Assembly (NCBI RefSeq): GCF_041379765.1 | Contig: NZ_CP166919.1 | Span: 2,356,001 to 2,420,000 of the forward strand | Direction of reading: 5' to 3' | DNA: 64,000 nucleotides | Origin: Thalassotalea sp. Sam97 | GTDB taxonomy: Bacteria; Pseudomonadota; Gammaproteobacteria; Enterobacterales; Alteromonadaceae | Part shown: piece after piece, positions 26,739 through 35,869 of the stretch | Layout of the letters: each line of letters opens with the position of its first letter | How positions within the stretch are numbered: the first letter of the stretch is position 1 | Position numbers and translations under genes: made by a program | The notes under the pieces: model-generated | Databases searched by the model: none | What the model was told of the DNA's origin: nothing | The model's input: only the letters and a program-made list of their open reading frames with translations

Positions 26739-29087
26739 ATGATCCCATTGCCAAAAACCACCTTGTTTGATTACCCAAGATATTGGGCTGAATGCTATGG
26801 TAGCGCGCCATTTTTGCCGATGTCGCGCAAAGAAATGGATGAATTAGGGTGGGACAGTTGCGACATCATCTTAGTCACTGGTGATGCCTATGTTGACCAT
26901 CCATCGTTTGGTATGGCGATCATCGGTCGTATGCTTGAATCACAAGGTTTTCGTGTTGGTATCATTGCCCAACCCGATTGGCATTCAAAAGATGCCTTTA
27001 TGGGCTTAGGTAAGCCAAATTTATTCTTTGGCGTCACCGCCGGCAACATGGACTCGATGATCAACCGCTATACCGCTGAGCGCCGTTTACGTCACGATGA
27101 TGCATACACACCAAATAACGAAGGTGGAAAGCGTCCAGATAGAGCAACCTTGGTGTACTCACAGCGTTGTAAAGAAGCCTACAAAGATGTACCGGTGATC
27201 CTAGGTGGTATTGAAGCAAGCTTACGTCGTATCGCCCATTACGATTATTGGTCAGATAAAGTGCGTCGCAGTGTGTTGTTTGATGCCAAAGCCGATTTGC
27301 TTATCTATGGTAATGCCGAGCGTCCCTTGGTTGAAGTGGCCCATCGCATTGCGCAAGGTGAAGACATCAATGATATTCGCGATGTACGTGGTACCGCCTT
27401 TATCAGCAAAACCGCCCTACCTGGTTGGCGCGGTGTCGACTCTCGCGCTATTGATAAGCCAGGTAAAATCGATCCTATCCCAAGTCCTTATCAAGACATG
27501 GTAGCGACAAACTGTGATAAGAAAGATGAGATCACTGACTCTGGTGTCACCATTGTCAATGCGGCTAAAAATGATAGCGAAAATCGCGTCGATATCAGCA
27601 AAGAAGCGGTGCCGATTCAGATCAGCGATTATCAAAATAAAAGCTGGGATAAAAAACACAAACCATGGGAATTTACTTACGTGAAGTTGCCGTCGTTCGA
27701 GCAAGTAAGTAACAATCACGTGTTGTATGCGCATGCGTCGCGTATTTTCCATCAAGAAGTCAACCCAGCCAGTGCCCGCGCGCTGGTGCAAACCCATGGC
27801 GACCGTTTGATTTGGTTAAACCCACCGGCGATCCCGCTTAGCGAAGCGGAAATGGATGGGGTGTTTGGTTTACCGTATGCCCGTGTGCCCCACCCTTGTT
27901 ATGGGGATGCGAAAATTCCAGCCTATGACATGATCAAAACCTCCATCAACATCATGCGTGGCTGTTTTGGTGGTTGTTCATTCTGCTCTATAACCGAGCA
28001 TGAAGGTCGCATCATTCAATCTCGTTCGCATGAGTCGATTCTTGATGAAATTGAAGACATTAAGCAAAAAGTGCCTGGCTTTACTGGAGTCATTTCCGAT
28101 TTAGGTGGCCCGACAGCGAACATGTATCAGCTGCGCTGTAAATCACCAAAAGCCGAAGCAACCTGTCGTCGTCCAAGCTGTGTTTGGCCTGATATTTGTG
28201 GCCACATGGATACTGACCATACACCAACCATTGAACTTTACCGTAAAGCCCGAGCGGTAAAAGGCATTAAGAAAATCTTAATCGCCTCCGGTGTGCGCTA
28301 CGACTTAGCGATTAAAGATCCTGAGTATGTAAGAGAATTGGCGAGCCATCATGTCGGTGGCTATTTAAAAATCGCCCCAGAGCATACGGAAGAAGGCCCA
28401 TTGGCGAAAATGATGAAGCCAGGTATGGGTTCGTACCACAAGTTTAAAGAGATGTTCGATCATTACTCGAAGCTTGCCGGTAAAAAGCAATATTTGATCC
28501 CGTATTTTATCTCGGCGCATCCAGGCACCACCGATAAAGATATGGTCAACTTAGCGCTATGGTTAAAGCAAAATAACTTTAAGCTCGACCAAGTACAAAA
28601 TTTTTATCCATCTCCGTTGGCAAATGCAACCACCATTTACCATACCGAGATAGACTCGTTAAACAAAATACGTAAAGACAGTGCCTCGATACCGGTACCT
28701 AAGGGCACCATTCAGCGACGCTTGCATAAAGCCATTTTACGCTACCACGATCCAAACAACTGGGGCTTAATTCGTGAAGCATTAACGAAGATGGGCTTAG
28801 CTCGCAAACTTATTGGTAGTGGTCCTGAGTGTTTGGTGCCACACGAAACGCGCGGTGAGAAACAACAACACTACCGCCAAGGCAAAAACAATGCTAAAGG
28901 CTACAAAACATCCTACGGACAAAAGCGAACGACCAAGCAAGCTGACGGCAACCTAGGTAATGGCAAGCCTGCACAAAGTAAGCACAGCAAGGGTAACAAA
29001 AGCCAAGGTAGCCACAAACCAGCGAAGCCGGGATTAACACGCTTTAGCGATAACCAATTTAAAAAGCCTGCGAAAAAACGCAAATAA
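26739..29087 (+). CDS. ygiQ: YgiQ family radical SAM protein
   Basis: 782 residues from ATG 26739 (the frame opens at 26688, but the family begins near MIPLPKTTLFDYPRYW). An N-terminal cobalamin-binding-like half (DIILVTGDAYVDHPSFG; VPVILGGIEASLRRIAHYDYW) is followed by the radical SAM core with the 4Fe-4S motif RGCFGGCSFCSI near 408-415. The C-terminal 90 residues are Lys/Gln-rich and likely disordered. YgiQ proteins are widespread and of unsettled function; a role in RNA or protein modification has been suggested. A single-gene unit with its own promoter. Confidence 0.93.
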   Translation: MIPLPKTTLFDYPRYWAECYGSAPFLPMSRKEMDELGWDSCDIILVTGDAYVDHPSFGMAIIGRMLESQGFRVGIIAQPDWHSKDAFMGLGKPNLFFGVTAGNMDSMINRYTAERRLRHDDAYTPNNEGGKRPDRATLVYSQRCKEAYKDVPVILGGIEASLRRIAHYDYWSDKVRRSVLFDAKADLLIYGNAERPLVEVAHRIAQGEDINDIRDVRGTAFISKTALPGWRGVDSRAIDKPGKIDPIPSPYQDMVATNCDKKDEITDSGVTIVNAAKNDSENRVDISKEAVPIQISDYQNKSWDKKHKPWEFTYVKLPSFEQVSNNHVLYAHASRIFHQEVNPASARALVQTHGDRLIWLNPPAIPLSEAEMDGVFGLPYARVPHPCYGDAKIPAYDMIKTSINIMRGCFGGCSFCSITEHEGRIIQSRSHESILDEIEDIKQKVPGFTGVISDLGGPTANMYQLRCKSPKAEATCRRPSCVWPDICGHMDTDHTPTIELYRKARAVKGIKKILIASGVRYDLAIKDPEYVRELASHHVGGYLKIAPEHTEEGPLAKMMKPGMGSYHKFKEMFDHYSKLAGKKQYLIPYFISAHPGTTDKDMVNLALWLKQNNFKLDQVQNFYPSPLANATTIYHTEIDSLNKIRKDSASIPVPKGTIQRRLHKAILRYHDPNNWGLIREALTKMGLARKLIGSGPECLVPHETRGEKQQHYRQGKNNAKGYKTSYGQKRTTKQADGNLGNGKPAQSKHSKGNKSQGSHKPAKPGLTRFSDNQFKKPAKKRK

Positions 29088-29147
29088 ACTTTTATTAAAG
29101 GCGCAGCCGTTAACGCCGCGCCATAAACCATTTTTGAGGATTTCTTT

Positions 29148-30737
29148 TTGATCACAACAGCAAATATCACCATGCAATTTGGTGCCAAGCCACTGTTTGA
29201 AAACATTTCAGTTAAGTTCGGTGGCGGTAACCGTTACGGTTTGATCGGCGCCAACGGCTGTGGTAAGTCGACGTTCATGAAAATTCTTGGCGGTGAGCTT
29301 GAGCCGAGCGGCGGTCACGTAAAGGTTGATGTCAATGAGCGCGTAGGTAAACTTCGCCAAGATCAATTCGCCTTTGAAGACTACAGCGTGGTTGACACGG
29401 TGATCATGGGTCACAATGAGCTATGGGCTGTTAAAGAAGAACGCGACCGCATCTACGCGCAAGCGGAAATGAGTGAAGAAGATGGCATGCGAGTGGCCGA
29501 TCTAGAAACGCAATACGCCGAGATGGATGGCTATACCGCAGAAAGCCGTGCAGGTGAATTACTGATGGGTGTTGGTATTCCGATCGAACAACACTACGGT
29601 AGAATGAGCGAAGTCGCACCGGGTTGGAAGCTGCGTGTACTACTGGCGCAAGCACTATTCTCAGATCCAGATATTCTGCTATTAGACGAACCAACCAACA
29701 ACTTGGACATTCACACCATTTCATGGCTTGAAAACGTATTAAACGAGCGTAACTCAACCATGATCATCATCTCGCATGACCGTCATTTCTTAAACAGCGT
29801 ATGTACTCACATGGCCGACTTGGATTATGGTGAGTTGCGTATTTATCCAGGTAACTATGACGAATACATGCTGGCAGCAACGCAAGCTCGTGCGCGTCTA
29901 ATGGCCGATAACGCCAAGAAAAAAGCACAAATTACCGAGCTGCAAGACTTTGTACGTCGTTTCTCGGCTAATGCCTCAAAAGCCAAACAAGCGACATCAC
30001 GTGCGAAACAAATTGATAAAATTCAACTTGATGAAGTTAAAGCGTCTAGTCGCGTTAACCCGTTTATTCGCTTTGAACAAGAAAAACCATTATTTAGAAA
30101 CGTACTAGAAATCAACGAGCTAAACAAAGGCTTCGACGGCAAGCAGGTATTAAAGAATATCAGCTTAATGGCAGAAGTTGGCGAAAAAATTGCGATTATT
30201 GGTGAAAACGGTGTCGGTAAAACCACCTTCCTTCGCACCCTAATGGGTGAGTTAACCGCAGACAGCGGTGAATACAAGTGGTCCGAAAACCATAACATCG
30301 CCTATTATGCACAAGATCACGCCAAAGATTTTGAACAAGATATGACCTTGTTTGACTGGATGAGCCAATGGCGTCAAGAAGGTGATGACGAGCAAGTGGT
30401 GCGCGGTTATTTAGGTCGCTTATTGTTTAGCCAAGATGACATCAAGAAATCCGTTAAGGTGTTATCGGGCGGTGAGCAAGGTCGCATGTTATTCGGCAAG
30501 ATGATGATGCAAAAGCCAAATATCTTGATCCTTGATGAACCAACCAACCACATGGATATGGAATCGATTGAGTCATTGAATATGGCACTTGAAAAGTTTG
30601 AGGGCTCTATTGTGTTTGTATCACATGACCGTGAATTTGTATCATCAATTGCCACCCGTGTTATTGAATTAACGCCACAAGGCTACACCGATTTTGCCGG
30701 TACGTACGAAGAATACTTAAAGAGTCAAGAAGCCTAG
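29148..30737 (+). CDS. ybiT: ABC-F ATPase YbiT
   Basis: 529 residues from a TTG start with GAGGA nine bases upstream. Two ABC domains without membrane segments: Walker A GANGCGKS and GENGVGKT, Walker B ILLLDEPTNNLD and ILILDEPTNHMD, and a linker region around RRFSANASKAKQATSRAK between them. This is the translation-factor type that binds the ribosomal E site. The sequence fits YbiT rather than EttA, Uup or YheS. The gene ends before a strong terminator. Confidence 0.92.
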   Translation: MITTANITMQFGAKPLFENISVKFGGGNRYGLIGANGCGKSTFMKILGGELEPSGGHVKVDVNERVGKLRQDQFAFEDYSVVDTVIMGHNELWAVKEERDRIYAQAEMSEEDGMRVADLETQYAEMDGYTAESRAGELLMGVGIPIEQHYGRMSEVAPGWKLRVLLAQALFSDPDILLLDEPTNNLDIHTISWLENVLNERNSTMIIISHDRHFLNSVCTHMADLDYGELRIYPGNYDEYMLAATQARARLMADNAKKKAQITELQDFVRRFSANASKAKQATSRAKQIDKIQLDEVKASSRVNPFIRFEQEKPLFRNVLEINELNKGFDGKQVLKNISLMAEVGEKIAIIGENGVGKTTFLRTLMGELTADSGEYKWSENHNIAYYAQDHAKDFEQDMTLFDWMSQWRQEGDDEQVVRGYLGRLLFSQDDIKKSVKVLSGGEQGRMLFGKMMMQKPNILILDEPTNHMDMESIESLNMALEKFEGSIVFVSHDREFVSSIATRVIELTPQGYTDFAGTYEEYLKSQEA

Positions 30738-30800
30738 TAAACCGAGCAATCTGATCAATCAAAGCTCGCCTTTATTAACGGGCGCTCTTTTGTTATCCGC

Positions 30801-30830
30801 AAAACACCGTGCTATGTAGCACGGTGTTTT
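30801..30830 (+). terminator. Strong rho-independent terminator after ybiT
   Basis: A perfect 13-base stem (AAAACACCGTGCT with AGCACGGTGTTTT) closes an ATGT loop and runs into TTTTTG. A weaker GC-rich hairpin followed by CTTTTG lies about 30 bases before it, so termination may be in two steps. Confidence 0.9.
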
Positions 30831-31033
30831 TGTTTACCCCAAAAATAATGTCAGCAAGCCATTTCGCCAGCAGTTCGCGCAAATTTTGGTTTACTCACAA
30901 AAATACTAGCCAGCTAAAGTACAAGCGATTGGCTGATTTGACAAAGCTTACCTAAAATTAATCATAACGTTGACTCAACGCTGAACCATTCCATATAGCG
31001 AGAAGGGTAAAAGCAAAGCAATAAGGTAACATT

Positions 31034-31228
31034 ATGGAAATTAATAATCTGTTAGGTATGCAAAGCCCTATTGTCTTAGGGATCGTCAATGAACGCTTAC
31101 GCCTAGAGTGTGATACCTTAGATCAACTCATTTCACGCTATGATCTCGATGCGAATCAACTGTTTCATAAAATGGACGAATTAGGCTATCACTACGATGC
31201 GCTAAGCAATCAATTTAAGCCTGACTAG
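31034..31228 (+). CDS. Small DUF4250-like protein
   Basis: 64 residues behind AAGGT. The pattern (N-terminal LLGMQSPIVLGIVNERLRLEC, then LISRYDLDANQLFHKMDELGYHYDALSNQF) fits the roughly 60-residue DUF4250 family: an N-terminal strand/helix and a helix-turn-helix-like second half. The function of the family is not known. It stands alone between the ybiT terminator and the HPF leader. Confidence 0.65.
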   Translation: MEINNLLGMQSPIVLGIVNERLRLECDTLDQLISRYDLDANQLFHKMDELGYHYDALSNQFKPD

Positions 31229-31732
31229 CCACGATCCAAGTCAAGTCAAGTATTGTCGCTTGCTTCTCTATTCGTCATGCCCATAACTTGTAATCGCAGG
31301 ACGAATAACTCCACGAGCTGACAGTGCTTAGCCACTGATCATTTAATATTCACCGTCCCGTACATCAGTATTTTATTCACACAACCGTCTGTGTCTTTTG
31401 GGTCCGTTATTTATTCAACATCAAGGACTTATTTAGCTATCCCGAGGAACTTAACGTTCCATAACGAGTCAACAGCTTTAGCGGGTTGTCTATTTTTAGC
31501 GCACTTGGTGATTGTGTCACTTACTTGCCACCAAAATTTAGGTGAGCAATATTTCAGCTTAATGGAGTTCCCCCTCTGGGTTTGTTAATAGACTGATAAT
31601 AAAAGGGAATATTTGCGGTACATCAAGTTTTGAACATTTTGTTAAATTTTTCTCTTGTATCTTGTAACGATTAACCCCATTCTAAAAACAAGAGCAAAAT
31701 ACTTTGCTTGAGATAACAATTAGGAGACATGT
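31229..31732 (+). promoter_or_regulatory. 504-base gap upstream of hpf: likely promoter and long leader
   Basis: No convincing gene. A 65-codon GTG frame at 31391-31588 has no ribosome site. Structure-prone elements are visible: TATTCGTC/GACGAATA arms around 31270-31310, and the tight hairpin GGAACTTAACGTTCC near 31445-31460. Near the gene, an AT-rich stretch (TTGTTA, then TTGTAA 17 bases on) could be a promoter. AGGAG precedes the hpf ATG. HPF genes are strongly growth-phase controlled, so a regulatory leader is plausible but unproven. Confidence 0.4.
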
Positions 31733-32044
31733 ATGAGAATTACAATTTCAGGTCATCACGTAGAAGTAACTGAAGCCATCACAGATGTCATCAATAGCAG
31801 GTTTGAAAAAATTGCTAATCATTTTCCGAGTTTAATGTCTCTCGAGGTCATTCTGAAGGTCGATAAGAATAGCCAAAAAATCGAAGCGGTCACCAATTAC
31901 GAAAACCAAAAAATGGCGGTGTCTGCCCAAGACGATGATTTATATGTCGCTATCGGCAGTTGTGTGAAAAAGCTTGATGCAGCGCTGCAGCATCGCAAAG
32001 GGGTGTTAAAAGCCAACCTGCATAATAAAATCCAAGCCGCTTAA
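31733..32044 (+). CDS. hpf: Ribosome hibernation promoting factor (short HPF/RaiA)
   Basis: 103 residues, the length of short HPF proteins. The typical beta-alpha-beta start (MRITISGHHVEVTEAITDVI, then FEKIANHF) and the second half (VSAQDDDLYVAIGSCVKKLDAAL followed by KGVLKANLH) are present. It binds the 30S decoding region in stationary phase and promotes ribosome dimers or inactive 70S. AGGAG lies at good distance from the ATG. It is followed directly by a perfect terminator, so it is a single-gene unit. Confidence 0.93.
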   Translation: MRITISGHHVEVTEAITDVINSRFEKIANHFPSLMSLEVILKVDKNSQKIEAVTNYENQKMAVSAQDDDLYVAIGSCVKKLDAALQHRKGVLKANLHNKIQAA

Positions 32045-32062
32045 TACTTTTCCAACTGACAC

Positions 32063-32090
32063 AAAAAAGAGCTCTAATGAGCTCTTTTTT
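32063..32090 (+). terminator. Terminator after hpf
   Basis: AAAAAAGAGCTC and GAGCTCTTTTTT form a perfect 12-base stem around TAAT. A/T tracts on both sides allow it to work in both directions, serving hpf and the convergent DEAD-box helicase gene. Confidence 0.9.
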
Positions 32091-32122
32091 ATTTTTACAA
32101 GGCGTTTTAGTCGCTGCCAGCT

Positions 32123-33457
32123 TTATGACTCATCATCTTCACTATCGACAAACTTGCCTGGTTTTTTCTTCATTAACGGCATATCGCCAAAGCCCTCGTC
32201 AGTAAAGACTATTTTCTTCTTCACTTTTGGTGCTTTTTTCTTAACAGCTTGCTTTTTCTCTGTCGCTTTTGTTTTTGTTTTAGCGGTAACGGCTTTTTTC
32301 GGTTTTAAGCCCGTAAACTTAGCCCGTAAGCCTTCTACGCCAACAAAAGGCATATCTTGCTGTAAAAACGCTTTTACATTTAAGTAGCTTTGCCAATCCT
32401 TCGGGCCGACAAATGAAATAGCATCACCTTTTGCACCAGCACGTCCGGTACGACCAATTCGATGCACGTACTCTTCGGCATGTTTTGGCATATCGAAATT
32501 AAATACGTGCGATACATTGACTAAATCAAGGCCGCGTGAGGCCAAATCGGTGGTCACCAAAATGTTGTATTGGCCTTTGGCAAAGCTTTCCATAATACGG
32601 TTACGTTCAGCTTGTTTAAGTTCGCCACTTAGACCAATCGCATCGAACTGCTGCTTGTTTAATAATTCAGCTAAACGCTCGGTATCGGCGCGCGTGGCGG
32701 TAAAGATGATCACCTGCTGATACTTTTCGGTCTGCAAAAAATGCTCAAGCAAGGCTTGCTTATGATCAAGGTGATCGGCCAACAATAAGCGCTGGGTAAT
32801 GTCTTTATGTTCGCTGGTAATGGCGCCAATAGCGATACGCTTAGGGTTATTCAGTAAATCTTGCGCAAAAATATTCACTTGCTCATGATCTAAGGTTGCC
32901 GAAAACATTAAGGTTTGGCGTTTTCGATGATCAGCCGCTAAGTTAATTTGTTTTAATTGCTCAGCAAATCCCATATCAAGCATACGATCAGCTTCATCAA
33001 GGATAAGCATTTCCAAACCGTTTAAATAAAACAGGCCTTTAGCTAAGTGATCTGCTAAACGTCCAGGTGTCGCCACCACAATGTCTGGATTTTTATCGAG
33101 CACTTTAACTTGGTCGTTAAAGTTTTCGCCACCTAAAATAAGCGCATTTTTAAAACGAGTACCAGCAGTTACCGCGCGTAGCTGAGCAAAAACTTGTTTA
33201 GCCAGCTCTCGCGTTGGTGTCAGAATCAACACTCGAGGGTCTTTTTTTGATAAAGCTTTGTTACGGATCATGCGTTGAATCGCTGGTAATAGATAAGCCA
33301 AAGTTTTACCTGAGCCGGTTTTTGATGATGCGATTAAATCATGCCCATGCATGGCCGCAGGAATGGCTTGCAATTGAATGTCGGTAGGCTTGTCAAAGCC
33401 CATGTGTTCAACAGCCGTCAATAAACGACGGTCTAAATTAAAATCAGCAAATGCCAA
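32123..33457 (-). CDS. DEAD-box RNA helicase (SrmB-like)
   Basis: 444 residues. Motifs in order: Q motif (KPTDIQLQAIPAAMHGHDLI), SSKTGSGKT, PTRELA, ATPGRL, DEAD, SAT, VTTDLASRGLDL, HRIGRTGRAG. The C-terminal 70 residues are Lys-rich and alternating, a likely unstructured RNA-binding tail. The core resembles SrmB-type helicases of ribosome assembly, but no defining C-terminal domain is present, so the exact subtype is open. Convergent with hpf. Confidence 0.88.
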   Translation of the reverse strand: MAFADFNLDRRLLTAVEHMGFDKPTDIQLQAIPAAMHGHDLIASSKTGSGKTLAYLLPAIQRMIRNKALSKKDPRVLILTPTRELAKQVFAQLRAVTAGTRFKNALILGGENFNDQVKVLDKNPDIVVATPGRLADHLAKGLFYLNGLEMLILDEADRMLDMGFAEQLKQINLAADHRKRQTLMFSATLDHEQVNIFAQDLLNNPKRIAIGAITSEHKDITQRLLLADHLDHKQALLEHFLQTEKYQQVIIFTATRADTERLAELLNKQQFDAIGLSGELKQAERNRIMESFAKGQYNILVTTDLASRGLDLVNVSHVFNFDMPKHAEEYVHRIGRTGRAGAKGDAISFVGPKDWQSYLNVKAFLQQDMPFVGVEGLRAKFTGLKPKKAVTAKTKTKATEKKQAVKKKAPKVKKKIVFTDEGFGDMPLMKKKPGKFVDSEDDES

Positions 33458-33491
33458 CGAAAGTTCTCCATAAAATATAACTGTGTAAACA

Positions 33492-33521
33492 AATAAGCTA
33501 CACCGTCAAGTGTAGCTTATT
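33492..33521 (-). terminator. Hairpin between gltX and the helicase gene
   Basis: AATAAGCTACAC and GTGTAGCTTATT form a perfect 12-base stem with loop CGTCAA. It lies 66 bases beyond the gltX stop in the direction of transcription and 34 bases before the helicase ATG. The T-run afterwards is short (TTATTTG). Confidence 0.65.
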
Positions 33522-33587
33522 CATTAATTTATCGACGTATTTAAACGCGCTGTTTAGTCAACGTATTCAAACAACCCGTTTTAATGA

Positions 33588-34997
33588 CTACGCGTTTGCT
33601 TCACGTTCAGCAATGAATGCTAACGCTTTGTTGATGCGAGCAATCACTTGCTCTTGTGTTAATAACTCAAGCGTTACATCCAATGATGGGGAGTTACCTG
33701 CACCTGTTGCGGCAACACGAAGTGGCATACCCACTTTACCCATACCTACTTCTAACTCTTCAGCCGTCGCATTGATCGCTGTATGAATGTGCTCCGCAGT
33801 CCATTCGGTTAAAGCTGCAAGCTTGCTTTGTACCAGAGCTAAAGGCTCTTTGGCGACACCACGTAAGTGTTTTTTCGCAGCATTGGCGTCAAACTCTGAA
33901 TACTCTTCATAGAAGTAGCGAGAAATTTGCGCCATTTCCTTTAATGTCTTAACACGATCAGCTTGTACTTTAACTACATCAGCAAGCTCAGGACCATTAT
34001 CGGTATTAATGCCTTGATCTGCCATATGCCACGCTAAATGCTCAGCAACATACTCTGGCGCCAAGGTTTTCATGTAGTGTTGGTTTACCCAAATAAGCTT
34101 GTCGGTATTAAACGCACTTGGTGCACGGTTACAGCCCGTTAAGTCGAATAACTTGATCATTTCCTCACGCGAGAAAATCTCTTGATCGCCGTGAGACCAA
34201 CCTAAACGTACTAGGTAGTTTAATAGAGCTTCTGGTAAGTAACCTTCATCACGATATTGCATCACGCTTACTGCGCCATGACGCTTAGACAAACGTTTAC
34301 CGTCATCACCCAAAATCATTGGAATGTGTGCATACTGTGGCAACGGTGCGCCCAACGCTTTCAAAATATTAATTTGGCGTGGCGTGTTGTTTACGTGATC
34401 ATCACCGCGGATCACGTGGGTAATACCCATATCCCAGTCATCAACAACAACTGTTAAGTTGTACGTTGGTGAACCATCTGAGCGAGCAATGATTAAGTCA
34501 TCCAATTCGCTGTTACCAATTTCGATGCGACCTTTAACGATATCATCAATAACCACGCTACCCGCTAACGGATTTTTAAAACGAATAACGTACGGCTTAT
34601 CAGCTGGGTAATCTGTGCGATCACGCCACATACCGTTATAGCGCGGGTTTTCACCTTTAGCCATCGCTTCTTCGCGCATTGCTTCAACTTCTTCAGGTGT
34701 ACAGTAACAACGATACGCATGGCCGTTTTCTACTAACTGAGCGATGACTTCTTTGTAACGGTCAAAACGATGCGTTTGGAAAAACGGACCTTGATCCCAT
34801 TCTAAGTTCAACCAGTTCATGCCATCCATAATCGCATCGACTGATTCTTGCGTAGAACGCTCTAAGTCAGTGTCTTCGATACGTAAAACAAAGTCACCGC
34901 CAGTTTTTTTAGCGTATAACCAACTATAAAGTGCAGTACGGGCACCACCAACGTGTAGATAGCCTGTAGGACTCGGGGCGAAACGGGTCGTTGTCAT
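33588..34997 (-). CDS. gltX: Glutamyl-tRNA synthetase
   Basis: 469 residues, standard length for the bacterial enzyme. The class I HIGH-type signature is in PSPTGYLHVGGARTALY at residues 9-25; the KMSKS-type loop is KRLSKRHG near 240. A zinc-site-like CYCTPEE segment sits near 100, and the C-terminal helical anticodon-binding part is complete. It charges tRNA-Glu with glutamate. The neighbouring tRNA genes are tRNA-Val, transcribed on the same strand upstream, each with its own signals. Confidence 0.96.
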   Translation of the reverse strand: MTTTRFAPSPTGYLHVGGARTALYSWLYAKKTGGDFVLRIEDTDLERSTQESVDAIMDGMNWLNLEWDQGPFFQTHRFDRYKEVIAQLVENGHAYRCYCTPEEVEAMREEAMAKGENPRYNGMWRDRTDYPADKPYVIRFKNPLAGSVVIDDIVKGRIEIGNSELDDLIIARSDGSPTYNLTVVVDDWDMGITHVIRGDDHVNNTPRQINILKALGAPLPQYAHIPMILGDDGKRLSKRHGAVSVMQYRDEGYLPEALLNYLVRLGWSHGDQEIFSREEMIKLFDLTGCNRAPSAFNTDKLIWVNQHYMKTLAPEYVAEHLAWHMADQGINTDNGPELADVVKVQADRVKTLKEMAQISRYFYEEYSEFDANAAKKHLRGVAKEPLALVQSKLAALTEWTAEHIHTAINATAEELEVGMGKVGMPLRVAATGAGNSPSLDVTLELLTQEQVIARINKALAFIAEREANA

Positions 34998-35061
34998 AAG
35001 ATTCTCGCTCTATTACTCGATTTAATCAGTTGCAAATCAAGAAAATGCTGTAGATAAAAAT

Positions 35062-35094
35062 TTGTCGCGTATTCTATCAAGAAGCTTGCGACAA
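35062..35094 (-). promoter_or_regulatory. gltX promoter region with inverted repeat around the -10
   Basis: On the minus strand an extended -10 (TGATAGAAT, -10 at 35071-35076) lies between arms TTGTCGC and GCGACAA, which are exact reverse complements (35088-35094 and 35062-35068). No good -35 is visible. The flanking arms could bind a regulator or form a leader hairpin. The rest of the 34998-35317 gap shows nothing else except the weak hairpin at 35262-35281. Confidence 0.4.
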
Positions 35095-35261
35095 TTCACC
35101 TCATTTAAACGGGGTAATTACTGATAATAACGCACATTATTTTGCTTTTAAGACGAAGTTCTCGGTGTATACAGCGTCTGCCTGTATTCGACATGTGCGA
35201 ACGCATTAGCAACTTAGTGACCAAAGACCAGAGCTTGAATAAACCAACGGCACAAAAAACC

Positions 35262-35281
35262 ACACGAAAAATGAAACGTGT
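35262..35281 (-). terminator. Weak terminator-like hairpin after the tRNA-Val array
   Basis: On the minus strand ACACG pairs with CGTGT over a 10-base loop, followed by GGTTTTTTG. The stem is short, but it is the only T-tract hairpin I see downstream of the last tRNA-Val (35318). Confidence 0.35.
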
Positions 35282-35317
35282 TTAGATTTTGAGGTTAAAA
35301 AAGGGAAAATAAAGAAA

Positions 35318-35393
35318 TGGTGGACGGTACTGGGCTCGAACCAGTGACCCCCGCCTTGTAAGGGCGGTGCTCTCCCAACTGAGCTAACCGTCC
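35318..35393 (-). tRNA. tRNA-Val (UAC), copy 1 (last transcribed)
   Basis: 76 bases with encoded CCA. Acceptor stem GGACGGT/ACCGTCC, anticodon loop CTTACAA with anticodon TAC, T-loop GGTTCGAGCC. Sequence identical to the five other copies upstream; it is the promoter-distal member of the array. Confidence 0.96.
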
Positions 35394-35432
35394 AGGGAGA
35401 TGCGTTGAGTAAACATATCATTTAACACTTGA

Positions 35433-35508
35433 TGGTGGACGGTACTGGGCTCGAACCAGTGACCCCCGCCTTGTAAGGGCGGTGCTCTCCCAACTGAGCT
35501 AACCGTCC
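35433..35508 (-). tRNA. tRNA-Val (UAC), copy 2
   Basis: Identical to the other five copies. Flanked by ACTTGA on one side and TCAAGT on the other, which can pair across the acceptor stem. First tRNA of the lower 224-base duplication unit. Confidence 0.96.
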
Positions 35509-35539
35509 ATCAAGTAACGCAAGTATTAGTTGTTTTGAA

Positions 35540-35615
35540 TGGTGGACGGTACTGGGCTCGAACCAGTGACCCCCGCCTTGTAAGGGCGGTGCTCTCCCAA
35601 CTGAGCTAACCGTCC
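35540..35615 (-). tRNA. tRNA-Val (UAC), copy 3
   Basis: Identical to the other five copies. Flanked by TTTTGAA and TTCAAAA, again complementary across the gene. Second tRNA of the lower duplication unit. Confidence 0.96.
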
Positions 35616-35656
35616 ATTCAAAATGGTGACTAAAACCATGTTTACTTAACACTTGA

Positions 35657-35732
35657 TGGTGGACGGTACTGGGCTCGAACCAGTGACCCCCGCCTTGTAA
35701 GGGCGGTGCTCTCCCAACTGAGCTAACCGTCC
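35657..35732 (-). tRNA. tRNA-Val (UAC), copy 4
   Basis: Identical to the other five copies. The flanks ACTTGA/TCAAGT repeat those of copy 2, as expected if it arose by tandem duplication. Confidence 0.96.
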
Positions 35733-35763
35733 ATCAAGTAACGTAAGTATAATTTGTTTTGAA

Positions 35764-35839
35764 TGGTGGACGGTACTGGGCTCGAACCAGTGACCCCCGC
35801 CTTGTAAGGGCGGTGCTCTCCCAACTGAGCTAACCGTCC
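35764..35839 (-). tRNA. tRNA-Val (UAC), copy 5
   Basis: Identical to the other five copies. The flanks TTTTGAA/TTCAAAA repeat those of copy 3. Confidence 0.96.
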
Positions 35840-35869
35840 ATTCAAAACTCAACGACGACATCGAAACGA

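Noticed and set aside
31391..31588. 65-codon GTG frame upstream of hpf as a protein gene
   Set aside because: No ribosome site and mixed hydrophobic composition; kept only as part of the leader finding because conservation cannot be tested here.
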